Shown: positions 25,924 to 33,398, counted from the first letter of the stretch. The stretch is DNA of 40,987 nucleotides from Thermoanaerobaculia bacterium (GCA_018057705.1 JAGPDF010000007.1:65125-106111); one strand, 5' to 3'. A program made the numbers and translations. Notes: generated from the letters alone by a model not told the origin.

Positions 25924-26553
25924 TCAGGGACGGCGGAAGGCGCGAACGATGGCGACCGGCGGCGTGAGGCTCTGGTCGGTTGCCGGTGAGGCCTGGATCT
26001 TCCGCACCACGTCGAGGCCGCTCGTCACCCGGCCGAACGCCGCGAAGCCCTGGCCGTCGGGATTCCTCGCGCCGCCGAAGTCGAGAACGGGCGAGTCCTC
26101 GAGACAGACGAAGAAGTCGGAGGTCGCGCTGTCGGGAGTGCCGCGGGCCATCGAGAGCGTCCCGGCGAGGTGGCGGAGGCCGGTGTCGCGGGTGCGCTCG
26201 AGGGGCACCGGCGGGAAGTCCTCCGTCTGCCGCAGCGGCGCGACGCCGGCCTGCACGACCGCGATCGGCACGTCGGGGCGCGTCTCGGTGTCCGGCCGAA
26301 CCGTGCGATGGAAGCGCCCGCCGTCGTAGCGCCCGGCGTCGACGTAGCGCAGGAAGTTCGCCGCCGAGAGCGGGGCGCGGACGAGGTCGATCTCGAGGTC
26401 GATCGCGCCCAGCTCCGTTTCGAGGCGGACGACGACAGGCGCGGCGCTCTCCGGTGCCGGTGCCGGCGGCGACGCCTGGGCGACCAGGGGACTGCCCAGG
26501 CAGGCGAGCAGCAGGAGGCTCCGGAGAGCGAGGGCAGGCGCCGGGTGTCTCAT
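25924..26553 (-). CDS. Exported cyclophilin-type peptidyl-prolyl isomerase
   Basis: The 209-residue protein has a signal peptide (LALRSLLLLACLGSPLVAQA) and a cyclophilin domain that catalyses cis-trans proline isomerisation, here in the periplasm. Motifs are VVRLETELGAIDLEIDLVRA, the active-site RFHRTV, and GTLSMARGTPDSATSDFFVC with FGRVTSGLDVVRKI near the end. The gene starts back to back with the ALDH gene. TAGGAT lies 8 bases before the ATG with no ribosome site, suggesting a leaderless transcript. Confidence 0.93.
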   Translation of the reverse strand: MRHPAPALALRSLLLLACLGSPLVAQASPPAPAPESAAPVVVRLETELGAIDLEIDLVRAPLSAANFLRYVDAGRYDGGRFHRTVRPDTETRPDVPIAVVQAGVAPLRQTEDFPPVPLERTRDTGLRHLAGTLSMARGTPDSATSDFFVCLEDSPVLDFGGARNPDGQGFAAFGRVTSGLDVVRKIQASPATDQSLTPPVAIVRAFRRP

Positions 26554-26561
26554 GGCCGGAG

Positions 26562-26567
26562 ATCCTA
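26562..26567 (-). promoter_or_regulatory. TANNNT -10 box for cyclophilin gene
   Basis: TAGGAT on the minus strand ends 8 bases before the ATG at 26553. Confidence 0.4.
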
Positions 26568-26588
26568 ACGGCTCCCGGGCTCCCGGAG

Positions 26589-26594
26589 TAGAAT
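26589..26594 (+). promoter_or_regulatory. TANNNT -10 box for ALDH gene
   Basis: TAGAAT ends 7 bases before the ATG at 26602, with no ribosome site between. It lies 22 bases from the divergent cyclophilin box. Confidence 0.45.
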
Positions 26595-26601
26595 TCGCGC
26601 C

Positions 26602-28119
26602 ATGCCAAAGGACGCGCCGATCGTTCTGGAGGGTGCCGCGCGGGTGCAGGCCGAGCGTCCGGCGCTCGAGTTCGGCGGTGCCTGGGAGTATTCGCCGGCG
26701 CCGGAGTCGACCAGCCATGTGAAGCTGGAGAAGCGCTACGAGCTGTTCATCGGTGGCAAGTTCGTGGCGCCTTCGTCCGGCCGCTACTTCGAGACCGTGA
26801 ATCCGGCGACCGAGAAGGTCCTGGCCGAGGTCGCGGAGGCGGGGGAGGCCGATGTCGAGGTAGCGGTGCGCGCCGCGGAGGCCGGATTCAAGGTCTGGTC
26901 GAAGCTCGCGCCGCTCGAACGCGGCAAGTACCTCTACCGCATCGCCCGCCTGCTGCAGGAGAAAGCGCGTGAGTTCGCCATCCTCGAGACGATGGACGGC
27001 GGCAAGCCGATCAAGGAGTCGCGCGACGTCGACATCCCGCTCGCCGCGGCGCACTTCTTCTACCACGCCGGCTGGGCCGACAAGCTGCACTACGCCTTCC
27101 CGGGACGCAGCGCCGGCTCGGTCCGGCCGCTCGGCGTCTGCGGCCAGATCATCCCGTGGAACTTCCCGCTCCTCATGGCGGCCTGGAAGATCGCGCCGGC
27201 GCTCGCCTGCGGCAACACGGTGGTTCTCAAACCGGCCGAGACGACGCCGCTCACCGCGCTCCACCTGGCGAAGATTTTCCAGGAAGCGGAGCTCCCGCCC
27301 GGAGTGGTGAACATCCTCCCGGGGGCCGGCGAGACCGGCGCGCATCTGGTCAATCATCCGCGAGTGAAGAAGATCGCCTTCACCGGATCGACCGAGGTCG
27401 GCAAGCTCATCCAGCGCACCACCGCCGCCTCCGGCAAGCGCCTGACGCTCGAGCTCGGCGGCAAGGCGGCCAACATCGTGTTTGCCGATGCCGCGCTCGA
27501 CCAGGCGGTCGAAGGGATCGTCAACGGCATCTATTTCAACCAGGGGCATGTGTGCTGCGCGGGCTCGCGGCTCCTGGTCGAAGAGTCGGTGGCCGACACG
27601 CTGATCGCCAAGCTCGACTGGCGGATCCGCCAGCTCCGGGTCGGCGACCCGCTGGACAAGAACACCGACGTCGGGGCGATCAACTCGCGCGCCCAGCTCG
27701 AGAAGATCCGCGAGATGACGGCCTACGGCGTCGAAGAGGGGGCCCACCTCCACCAGTCGCAGTGCGCGCTGCCGGCGAAGGGCTACTTCTTCCCGCCGAC
27801 CTACTTCACCGAGGTCGCGCAGTCGCACCGCATCGCGCGCGAGGAGATCTTCGGTCCGGTGCTGGCGGTGATGACCTTCCGCACCGCCGACGAGGCGATC
27901 GAGAAGGCCAACAACCTCGCCTACGGCCTCTCGGCCGGCGTCTGGACCGACAAGGGCGCCAAGATCTTCGCCATGACCAAGCGCCTGAAGGCCGGCGTCG
28001 TCTGGGCGAACACCTTCAACAAGTTCGACCCCACCAGCCCCTTCGGCGGCTACAAAGAGTCCGGCTTCGGCCGCGAAGGCGGCCTCCACGGCCTCGAGGC
28101 GTACATCGACCTCGCGTAA
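26602..28119 (+). CDS. Aldehyde dehydrogenase, NAD(P)-dependent
   Basis: The 505-residue enzyme oxidises an aldehyde to the acid. The N-terminus carries about 45 extra residues before the ALDH core. Visible motifs: GVCGQIIPWNFPLLMAAWKI (cofactor site), FTGSTEVGKLIQ, LELGGKAANIVF with the general-base Glu, and NQGHVCCAGSRL with the nucleophile Cys; KEEIFGPV-type REEIFGPVLAV and FGGYKESGFGREGG close the fold. With deoC upstream, acetaldehyde is a reasonable substrate. Its last 359 bases are repeated at 33022-33377, beyond an island of about 4.9 kb. The repeat indicates that a second ALDH gene once stood directly downstream. Confidence 0.95.
   Translation: MPKDAPIVLEGAARVQAERPALEFGGAWEYSPAPESTSHVKLEKRYELFIGGKFVAPSSGRYFETVNPATEKVLAEVAEAGEADVEVAVRAAEAGFKVWSKLAPLERGKYLYRIARLLQEKAREFAILETMDGGKPIKESRDVDIPLAAAHFFYHAGWADKLHYAFPGRSAGSVRPLGVCGQIIPWNFPLLMAAWKIAPALACGNTVVLKPAETTPLTALHLAKIFQEAELPPGVVNILPGAGETGAHLVNHPRVKKIAFTGSTEVGKLIQRTTAASGKRLTLELGGKAANIVFADAALDQAVEGIVNGIYFNQGHVCCAGSRLLVEESVADTLIAKLDWRIRQLRVGDPLDKNTDVGAINSRAQLEKIREMTAYGVEEGAHLHQSQCALPAKGYFFPPTYFTEVAQSHRIAREEIFGPVLAVMTFRTADEAIEKANNLAYGLSAGVWTDKGAKIFAMTKRLKAGVVWANTFNKFDPTSPFGGYKESGFGREGGLHGLEAYIDLA
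27761..28119 (+). repeat. Long direct repeat, copy A (ALDH 3' end)
   Basis: The bases from AGTGCGCGCTGCCGG to the ALDH stop match 33022-33377. The stretch 27820-28073 (254 bases) is identical in both; both ends show scattered differences and one 3-base gap (TAC present here, absent in copy B). Confidence 0.95.
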
Positions 28120-28139
28120 ACACCGGACCGCAGTTGTAG

Positions 28140-28664
28140 CGACCAGAAGTTCGAGCCGAGACCGGCCGCCGCATTGTCGGCTGGGCGATGTGCACCCATC
28201 TGCGCACCGAGCTCGTCGCGGAAGCGCTCGAGATGGCGCTCGCACGGCGAAAGCCGGAGGACGTGATTCACCACTCCGATCAAGGATGCCATTACACCTC
28301 GATCGAATTTGGCAGGCGCTGCCGTGAAGGGCATGTCCGGCCATCGATGGGCACGGTCGGCGAATACTTCGACAACGCCATCTGCGAGAGCTCCCTCGCT
28401 ACGCTCGAGTGCGAGCTGCTCGATCGAAGGACGTTTCGTACCCAGGTCGAGGCCCGGATGTCGGTCCCGTCCCATATCGAAGGCTTCTACAACCATCGAC
28501 GCCGGCGCTCGGCGATCGGGAACCTCAGCCCGATGCGCTGCGAAGTTTGTCACGGCGATGCGATCGCAGCCGGCGAGCTCGACAGCACGCCGCGTTTCCG
28601 TGGGACCGAAGGGCTCGTGGAGCCCCTGCAGGGCTCCCCGACAAGCCCACAGCCGGCCGTATGA
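28140..28664 (+). pseudogene. IS3-family transposase (OrfB), 5'-truncated
   Basis: The frame encodes the C-terminal half of an rve/DDE integrase-type transposase: GRRIVGWAM, then VIHHSDQGCHYTSIEFGRRC with the second catalytic Asp, VGEYFDNAICESSLATLECE with the catalytic Glu, and FYNHRRRRSAIGNLSP. The part holding OrfA and the first Asp is missing: in-frame stop TAG stands at 28137-28139, 18 bases after the ALDH stop. A small ATG at 28188 gives a frame but cannot encode a complete enzyme. This is a dead fragment and probably took part in the rearrangement that made the island. Confidence 0.88.
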
Positions 28665-28671
28665 GTGAAAG

Positions 28672-28704
28672 CCGAAAACTGTCCACCGAAACGGGGCGGC
28701 TCCA
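28672..28704 (+). mobile_element. Candidate right end of the IS3-type element
   Basis: The bases just after the transposase stop run through ACTGTCCACCGAAACGGGG to GGCTCCA, resembling IS3-family terminal repeats that end in CA. The left end is absent, consistent with truncation. Confidence 0.45.
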
Positions 28705-28886
28705 GTGCACGGCTACTCATGGAGGTCGCTCTGCTCGGCGACACATGGTTGTGTATGCTGTCTGTGGCTCAGGAATCCGGGCCAAATTGGCTGCTCTCTG
28801 AGGGGGGCGAGCGCCTGGTTCCGGGGGTCGGTGGTGGATGGGCGGCGTTACAAGGACTTGTTGCAAGGGAAAACCAAGGGGAAGGA

Positions 28887-30473
28887 ATGCTACTCCCATT
28901 GCGCGCTTCTACCCGCAGGCTGCGCTATTCGCTTCTAGCATGCTTGCTGTTCCTCGTCGAATCGAGAGAAGCGTTAAGTCAAACCACTCCAGAGCAGAGT
29001 TTTTCCGAAAACCTGATCGTGTCGGAGCTCGTGGTTTTCGTCGATGACTCCGTGTTGCCTGAAATGGAATCATTCTCACGCAAGGCGCCCTCAGATTTCA
29101 TGGTGCTAATCGACGGGCTTCCGGCTGAGATCTTCGTGCCGAGCCGCCTGGATGCGGCTGACGTCTCAATGGATCGCAAGAAGACTAATTTCGATGAGCT
29201 TCCAACGGTCGCGCATCTCGTCTGGGTCGATGCGGACTTGGCATCCCAGTCGCAGATTGCTGCTGCTGCGAGTCAGTTGGCCGCAGCTTTCAAGCACTTT
29301 CCAGAGAATGAGACCTTCTCGTTGGTTGAAGTCACTCGGGAGTTAGTCTCCGCGCATCGCAACATTTCGAAGACGGACCTTGTACTTCGTTTGCTTGCCT
29401 TGGCTTCTACTCGAGAGGCTCAAGTGCGGCCGACCATAGAGCAGCAAGTCGCGGCTTTGAATCGACTTGCGACCGAGATTCCGACCTTCGAGCCAGCAGA
29501 TATCGGTGCGATGTGGCTGGTCGTTGAGCCGTGGTCGCTTGATCCGGCTGCTGCTGAGGCAATATTTCGCCAGGACGCTGACGAAAGTTGCTCAAGGACC
29601 GCGCTTGGCGCATTACAGAGGGCCTTTCGAATCGTAGCCAGCTTCGGGTGGGTCGCCTTTCCCGTTACCGTCCGGACGGTAGGTTCTGCCCCGGCACTGC
29701 GGCCTGAGATTTCAGGCTACGACAAATTCATGGAACGGGAGCCAGCGACGCGAGCAAAGCGCTTTAAAGCGTTCACGTGGACGCTTTTTCGGAAGCGAGC
29801 TCGTGAGGCGCGCAAGACGCCCGGATCTAGCGTCGCGCGTTCCCTCGAAGTGGCTCTCGATGTTCAGCTTGCGCCCATGGCGATTCTGGCCCGCGAGACG
29901 TCAGGCTCAATTGCCGGAGACACCTTTCGAGTCGGCCGCCTGGCACAACAGCTCAGGCAGCGGCGGCGCCTTGTCGTTCGAGATGCGGCCGTCGTGGGTG
30001 CGAGTCTTCGAAAGCTCAAGGTCTTGTGGACGGCGGGCGATGGTCGAGCGGTCCCAGCGCTTCCGTGGCTCTCATCAACTAGTCCCCTCGAGCTGGGTAT
30101 CGCGCGCCTGCTAAGCGTCTTGCAAGAATCCAGGCCGCTTGTTGGCTCCCCTGTGACACTTCGCGCATCAAGAATGGGCGAAGCTGACGAACCCACACTC
30201 TGCTTCGCAGATCCAGGCAAGCGCCCAGCGAGGCGAGCGCTCTGGTGGGACGGCGCGCGCGAGAGGATTGGAGTAAGAACTTCAGAGCAGACTGCAGAGT
30301 CTGACGGTGGGTGCGTCCAGCTTCCCGGCGGACTCAAAGGCTCAGACGCCGCAGTGCTTGAATCGCTGAATTCGATGGAGTGGGGGGGCGGAAGCATCTC
30401 GGCCCTGTCTCGTCAAGACAGGACCGAGTCGACGATGTCTGGCGAATTCCAAGACAGTCCCCCCGACCGCTAG
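28887..30473 (+). CDS. Exported VWFA-related protein (Acidobacteriota type)
   Basis: The 528-residue protein starts at an ATG with AAGGGGAAGG upstream and has a signal peptide (RLRYSLLACLLFLVESREAL). The segment VSELVVFVDDSVLPEMESFS followed by SDFMVLIDGLPAEIFV resembles the N-terminal part of the VWFA-related family (TIGR03436-like), where a beta domain ends in DFxVxEDGxPxxI. A Rossmann-like part follows (VAHLVWVDADLASQ, AAAFKHFPENETFSLVEVTR), as does ILARETSGSIAG, like the LAxxTGG motif of that family. The metal site DxSxS is not intact (DADLAS), so metal-ion adhesion is doubtful. The family call is by pattern and moderately sure. Open frame upstream of 28887 crosses the IS remnant and is not included. 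Confidence 0.7.
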   Translation: MLLPLRASTRRLRYSLLACLLFLVESREALSQTTPEQSFSENLIVSELVVFVDDSVLPEMESFSRKAPSDFMVLIDGLPAEIFVPSRLDAADVSMDRKKTNFDELPTVAHLVWVDADLASQSQIAAAASQLAAAFKHFPENETFSLVEVTRELVSAHRNISKTDLVLRLLALASTREAQVRPTIEQQVAALNRLATEIPTFEPADIGAMWLVVEPWSLDPAAAEAIFRQDADESCSRTALGALQRAFRIVASFGWVAFPVTVRTVGSAPALRPEISGYDKFMEREPATRAKRFKAFTWTLFRKRAREARKTPGSSVARSLEVALDVQLAPMAILARETSGSIAGDTFRVGRLAQQLRQRRRLVVRDAAVVGASLRKLKVLWTAGDGRAVPALPWLSSTSPLELGIARLLSVLQESRPLVGSPVTLRASRMGEADEPTLCFADPGKRPARRALWWDGARERIGVRTSEQTAESDGGCVQLPGGLKGSDAAVLESLNSMEWGGGSISALSRQDRTESTMSGEFQDSPPDR

Positions 30474-30594
30474 GAAGATTGAAGAGTGCCAGCCCAGCTG
30501 AGGCGAAATGTCATAGCCTCAGGGCAATTGACTGGCGCCGTACAGGCCTCCCGCCACACCTCAGCTTTGTGATCTTGGGTTCTGGATCCTGCTT

Positions 30595-31191
30595 TCACGG
30601 GATCGTGTCGGGATTGCAGAAGCTATATCCTCCGACCGGATCGCAAATGAAGTAGTCGAGAAAAGTCGAGCAAGAGAGCTCGCAGCAGTCCGTCTCCGAA
30701 ATCGAGTAGAGACAGTGCGTTGTTACAGTGCGCCTGTCCCACCTGTCGGCGGCGTTACACGCACTTGTGTCCTCGTACTGTCGGTGTTCCTCGACCACCC
30801 CGTCGAAGAATCCTACGTGCTGATCTGTGTCAGACGCACAGGCTGTCCAGCGATCCGCAACAACAAAGTTGCCATTCATTGAGTCGCAGACGTCGCCCTT
30901 GCTGTCGCCATCGCAGTTGGCTTGATTGGTGTTGTTGGTGCAGACGCAGTTGTCACTAAGGTTAGCAATGCCGTCGGTATCGCCTGGGATTCCTTCTCCG
31001 ATCAGCCAAGCCTCACATGAACTCGTCGCCCCCCCGAGTTCCGGATCCGAGCAGTAGCGTGAGCAGAAGCCGACACAGTAGTTGGATGTGCACGTTTGAA
31101 TTGCGAAGGTCGGAGAAGCAATGAGGAAGAAAGTCGAAAGAACTGCCATCGCGGCCAAAATGGGGTGGTGAACTGCTTCTGCTCGTGTCAC
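30595..31191 (-). CDS. Exported Cys-rich protein with thrombospondin type 3-like repeat
   Basis: The 198-residue protein starts at a GTG preceded by AAGGAGA, which settles the start. The signal peptide (AAMAVLSTFFLIASPTFA) is clear. The mature part has about 18 cysteines, suggesting many disulfides. Its middle, GDTDGIANLSDNCVCTNNTN then DGDSKGDVCD, matches the thrombospondin type 3 pattern (D-x-D-x-DG...DNC...N..Q...D.D..GD.CD), a calcium-binding repeat found in surface and outer-membrane proteins. The C-terminus has more Cys pairs (DCCELSCSTF) but no recognised domain. A periplasmic or surface place is inferred. Only loosely spaced from both neighbours and divergent from the OmpW-like gene. 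Confidence 0.75.
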   Translation of the reverse strand: MTRAEAVHHPILAAMAVLSTFFLIASPTFAIQTCTSNYCVGFCSRYCSDPELGGATSSCEAWLIGEGIPGDTDGIANLSDNCVCTNNTNQANCDGDSKGDVCDSMNGNFVVADRWTACASDTDQHVGFFDGVVEEHRQYEDTSACNAADRWDRRTVTTHCLYSISETDCCELSCSTFLDYFICDPVGGYSFCNPDTIP

Positions 31192-31730
31192 GAGATTTCT
31201 CCTTCGATTCGGAAGTTGGAGATTAACGACGGCGTCCGTGAGTCGCGCGGCGTGCGCGAGACGACAGCGATCGGGCTAAAAGCCTCAATAGCTCTAAGGC
31301 GGGCTGCGAGCTGACATACCGTTGGAGACGTTCGGAGCCGTCATGCGAAGGGCTTTTGAGCCGGAAGTGCTGACACTTCTCTTGTGAGGAAGCGTAAGAA
31401 TGGCATCTGAGCGAACCTCCAGGGAGGCATCGCAGGCCTCGACAGGCCCAGTTTCCGTGGTGAGGCGAAGTTCCACCTACCTACTAGAAGAAACGAACGG
31501 CGAGCTCGGAATTAACAAGCGCAGAAGTGGAATCCTTGTGGAGCGGAGCGGCCGCGGGCGTGCGCGTGCCGTGTGTCCGTTGGAGTAGGATCCCGGCGCT
31601 TCGCTGATGGCGGAAGTGAATTGACTGGGAGCGTCGAGTCATGCGGGAACGCTGCAACCGAACACAAGCCTAGGATCGCGTTTCGTAGAGAATGCTATTG
31701 GTGGCCGCACCCTAACCTATGGAGGACGCG
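31192..31730. other. Intergenic region of the island
   Basis: About 540 bases between two divergent exported-protein genes. It holds a possible small frame (31400-31588), listed separately, and an AT-rich patch with TTGACT at 31621 without a matching -10. No RNA gene or strong terminator was recognised. Confidence 0.4.
31400..31588 (+). CDS. Possible small protein, uncertain
   Basis: The 62-residue frame has GAGGA about 11 bases before its ATG and reads RRSSTYLLEETNGELGINKR then RSGILVERSGRGRARA. The composition is Ser/Arg-rich and no family is recognised. It could be a real small gene, a remnant, or chance. Confidence 0.25.
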   Translation: MASERTSREASQASTGPVSVVRRSSTYLLEETNGELGINKRRSGILVERSGRGRARAVCPLE

Positions 31731-32342
31731 ATGCGAGCACTTCTAGTCGGGATCATGATTGGACTCAGTAGCTCGTCCATCTTGTTTGCCTCGGAAGCTC
31801 AGCGATTGCGACTGCAGATTGGTCATGTCTCTTCTCCCCTCGAGCTGACTGGCACTGTCGGCCTTGGCGCTGACAATGCGCTAGGCGCTCGAATTGCGTA
31901 CGAGCGACTCTTCACGGAGAGATTCGGTCTTGAAGTGGGTTTGGCATCGTCTCAGCATGATCTGACGCTCGTGATCGTGAACGGAGTGCCGAGAACGTCT
32001 TCGTTTCGAATGAGTCCGTTGACTCTAAGTGGAACTTTGCATGTAGGTGATTCGAATCGCGTGGACTCCTACTTTGGAGCGGGCCTGGCGTATGTGACCG
32101 TCAGCGACTACACGCCAGCTGGTTCCTCGGAAAGTATCTCGGTGGATTCGGAACTTACATGGACGGTGCAGTATGGGATGGATATTGCGTTGGGAAGAAA
32201 GCAAAGGCTTAGCGCAAAGAAAAAGCGATGGAGTCTCGGATTCTCAGTCTCGTACATGCAAGGGGAAGCCGAAGCGGGCTCTCTGTCGCTTCCTCTCGAG
32301 ACAGTCAACATTTCTGCGGGCGTTGTCTGGCAGCTGAGGTAG
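31731..32342 (+). CDS. OmpW-like outer-membrane beta-barrel protein
   Basis: The 203-residue protein has a signal peptide (MRALLVGIMIGLSSSSILFA) and alternating beta strands: RLRLQIGHVSSPLELTGTVG, ARIAYERLFTERFGLEVGLA, SYFGAGLAYVTVSDY, then the closing VNISAGVVWQLR with the terminal aromatic/hydrophobic pattern of outer-membrane barrels. Length and strand layout fit an OmpW-type eight-stranded barrel. GGAGG sits 5-6 bases before the ATG at 31731, so that start is preferred to the ATG at 31719, which overlaps the ribosome site. It converges on the sigma-factor gene. Confidence 0.75.
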   Translation: MRALLVGIMIGLSSSSILFASEAQRLRLQIGHVSSPLELTGTVGLGADNALGARIAYERLFTERFGLEVGLASSQHDLTLVIVNGVPRTSSFRMSPLTLSGTLHVGDSNRVDSYFGAGLAYVTVSDYTPAGSSESISVDSELTWTVQYGMDIALGRKQRLSAKKKRWSLGFSVSYMQGEAEAGSLSLPLETVNISAGVVWQLR

Positions 32343-32385
32343 GGGAGGTCGCCGCAAGGCAGCTCGAGGGGTGCCGGAACTTTGT

Positions 32386-32934
32386 TCAAGAGGAATAGGC
32401 CTGGGCGAGACGGAGTGCGGCTCGCTTCGCGGCAGCCCGCGCTGCGGTAGAAGTCGGTCGACCCGTCGCACGCGCAAGATCTTCGTACGAGAGGTGCTTG
32501 TCGAGGCGACCGACAAGAAGTATTTGATCGTCTTCTGAAAGTCTTGCGATAGCGGCGAGATACTTGCGTCGCTCTTGCGCATCTATGGCGTCATCGAGGG
32601 GCGAGTCGACCCCTGCTATTTCGATTTCCCCGTTGATGACTTCGCCGGTAGTCGAGCGCCGAATCTCATCGCGAACCAAATTGTCGACGCAAACCATGAG
32701 ATATCGCCTCAGCGCAGGCCCGTCAATAGCGCCAAGTTCGCCGATAGTGCGCAGCGCGCGATAGAGCGATTCCTGAACCAAGTCTCCTGTATCCATTCGA
32801 CGACGCGCGAACGGCGGCAGCCGGCAGTGCGCCCACCGTTTCAATACCGCAAGGAGCGCAGGCAGAAGATCTCGAGTGTGGGCGGCAGTCGCTTCCGCTC
32901 CGGAACTGTGAGTCCTATTCTTGCTGCTTCGCAA
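32386..32934 (-). CDS. ECF-type RNA polymerase sigma factor
   Basis: The 182-residue protein has sigma region 2 (MDTGDLVQESLYRALRTIGE, then VCVDNLVRDEIRRS), a variable acidic linker, and region 4 (LSEDDQILLVGRLDKHLSYE, LARATGRPTSTAARAAAKRA) with the helix-turn-helix that reads the -35. It has the look of ECF factors with long N-termini common in Acidobacteriota and Planctomycetes. The start is a TTG: the strong GAGGAGG sits a few bases upstream of it and no ATG fits. No anti-sigma gene is adjacent. A TTGACA-containing palindrome lies about 35 bases upstream and may be its control site. It may direct the island's own genes, but no shared promoter was found. Confidence 0.85.
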   Translation of the reverse strand: MRSSKNRTHSSGAEATAAHTRDLLPALLAVLKRWAHCRLPPFARRRMDTGDLVQESLYRALRTIGELGAIDGPALRRYLMVCVDNLVRDEIRRSTTGEVINGEIEIAGVDSPLDDAIDAQERRKYLAAIARLSEDDQILLVGRLDKHLSYEDLARATGRPTSTAARAAAKRAALRLAQAYSS

Positions 32935-32967
32935 GAGGAGCCTCCTCGGAAGGGTTCAGTTACATAA

Positions 32968-32981
32968 CAATTTGTCAATTG
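32968..32981 (-). promoter_or_regulatory. AT-rich palindrome upstream of the sigma gene
   Basis: CAATT-TGTC-AATTG is a perfect 5-bp inverted repeat; on the minus strand it includes TTGACA, a consensus -35. No good -10 lies 16-18 bases further, so the promoter is incomplete by eye. Confidence 0.35.
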
Positions 32982-33017
32982 CTTGCGATGAGTTCGTATG
33001 GATGTTAAAGCAAAGAG

Positions 33018-33377
33018 GCCGAGTGCGCGCTGCCGGCCAAGGGCTTCTTCCCGCCGACCTACTTCACCGGGGTTGCCCAGTCGCACCGCATCGCGCGCGA
33101 GGAGATCTTCGGTCCGGTGCTGGCGGTGATGACCTTCCGCACCGCCGACGAGGCGATCGAGAAGGCCAACAACCTCGCCTACGGCCTCTCGGCCGGCGTC
33201 TGGACCGACAAGGGCGCCAAGATCTTCGCCATGACCAAGCGCCTGAAGGCCGGCGTCGTCTGGGCGAACACCTTCAACAAGTTCGACCCCACCAGCCCCT
33301 TCGGCGGCTACAAAGAGTCCGGCTTCGGCCGTGAAGGCGGCATCCACGGCCTCGAGGCGTACGTCGACCTCGGGTGA
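33018..33377 (+). pseudogene. Aldehyde dehydrogenase, 3' remnant
   Basis: The frame encodes the last 119 residues of an ALDH: AECALPAKGFFPPTYFTGVA to FGREGGIHGLEAYVDLG, with its own TGA stop. Catalytic Cys and cofactor regions are absent; a TAA precedes it in frame at 33006-33008. Differences from the intact ALDH (one missing residue, GIHGLEAYVDLG versus GLHGLEAYIDLA) show that this is the tail of a distinct paralogue and not a fresh copy. The 254-base identical core points to gene conversion with the intact gene. Confidence 0.92.
33022..33377 (+). repeat. Long direct repeat, copy B (ALDH 3' end)
   Basis: Matches 27761-28119. Identity is complete at 33078-33331; differences cluster before and after it. 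Confidence 0.95.
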
Positions 33378-33398
33378 AGCCCCTCCTGCGCGGGTAGG

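Larger units (their letters stand above)
28120..33017. mobile_element. Accessory island between two ALDH 3' copies
   Basis: The block differs from both flanks: GC is visibly lower, AT-ending codons are common, spacing is loose, and ribosome sites are classical. It holds an IS3-type fragment, a VWFA-related exported protein, a Cys-rich exported protein, an OmpW-like protein and a sigma factor. No integrase, tRNA or attachment site was seen. The direct repeat on both sides would allow loss by homologous recombination. Confidence 0.75.

Noticed and set aside
28141-28165. tRNA-like T-loop (GTTCGAGCC) at the left island edge, as a tRNA attachment site
   Set aside because: The flanking bases cannot form a T stem, and no acceptor or anticodon arms are present.
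28665-28886. Longer N-terminus of the VWFA-related protein
   Set aside because: The extra codons cross the IS right end, lack a ribosome site, and would put the signal peptide about 85 residues inside the protein.
33009-33377. ALDH remnant as a working small enzyme
   Set aside because: It lacks the cofactor site and the catalytic Cys, and begins directly after an in-frame stop.
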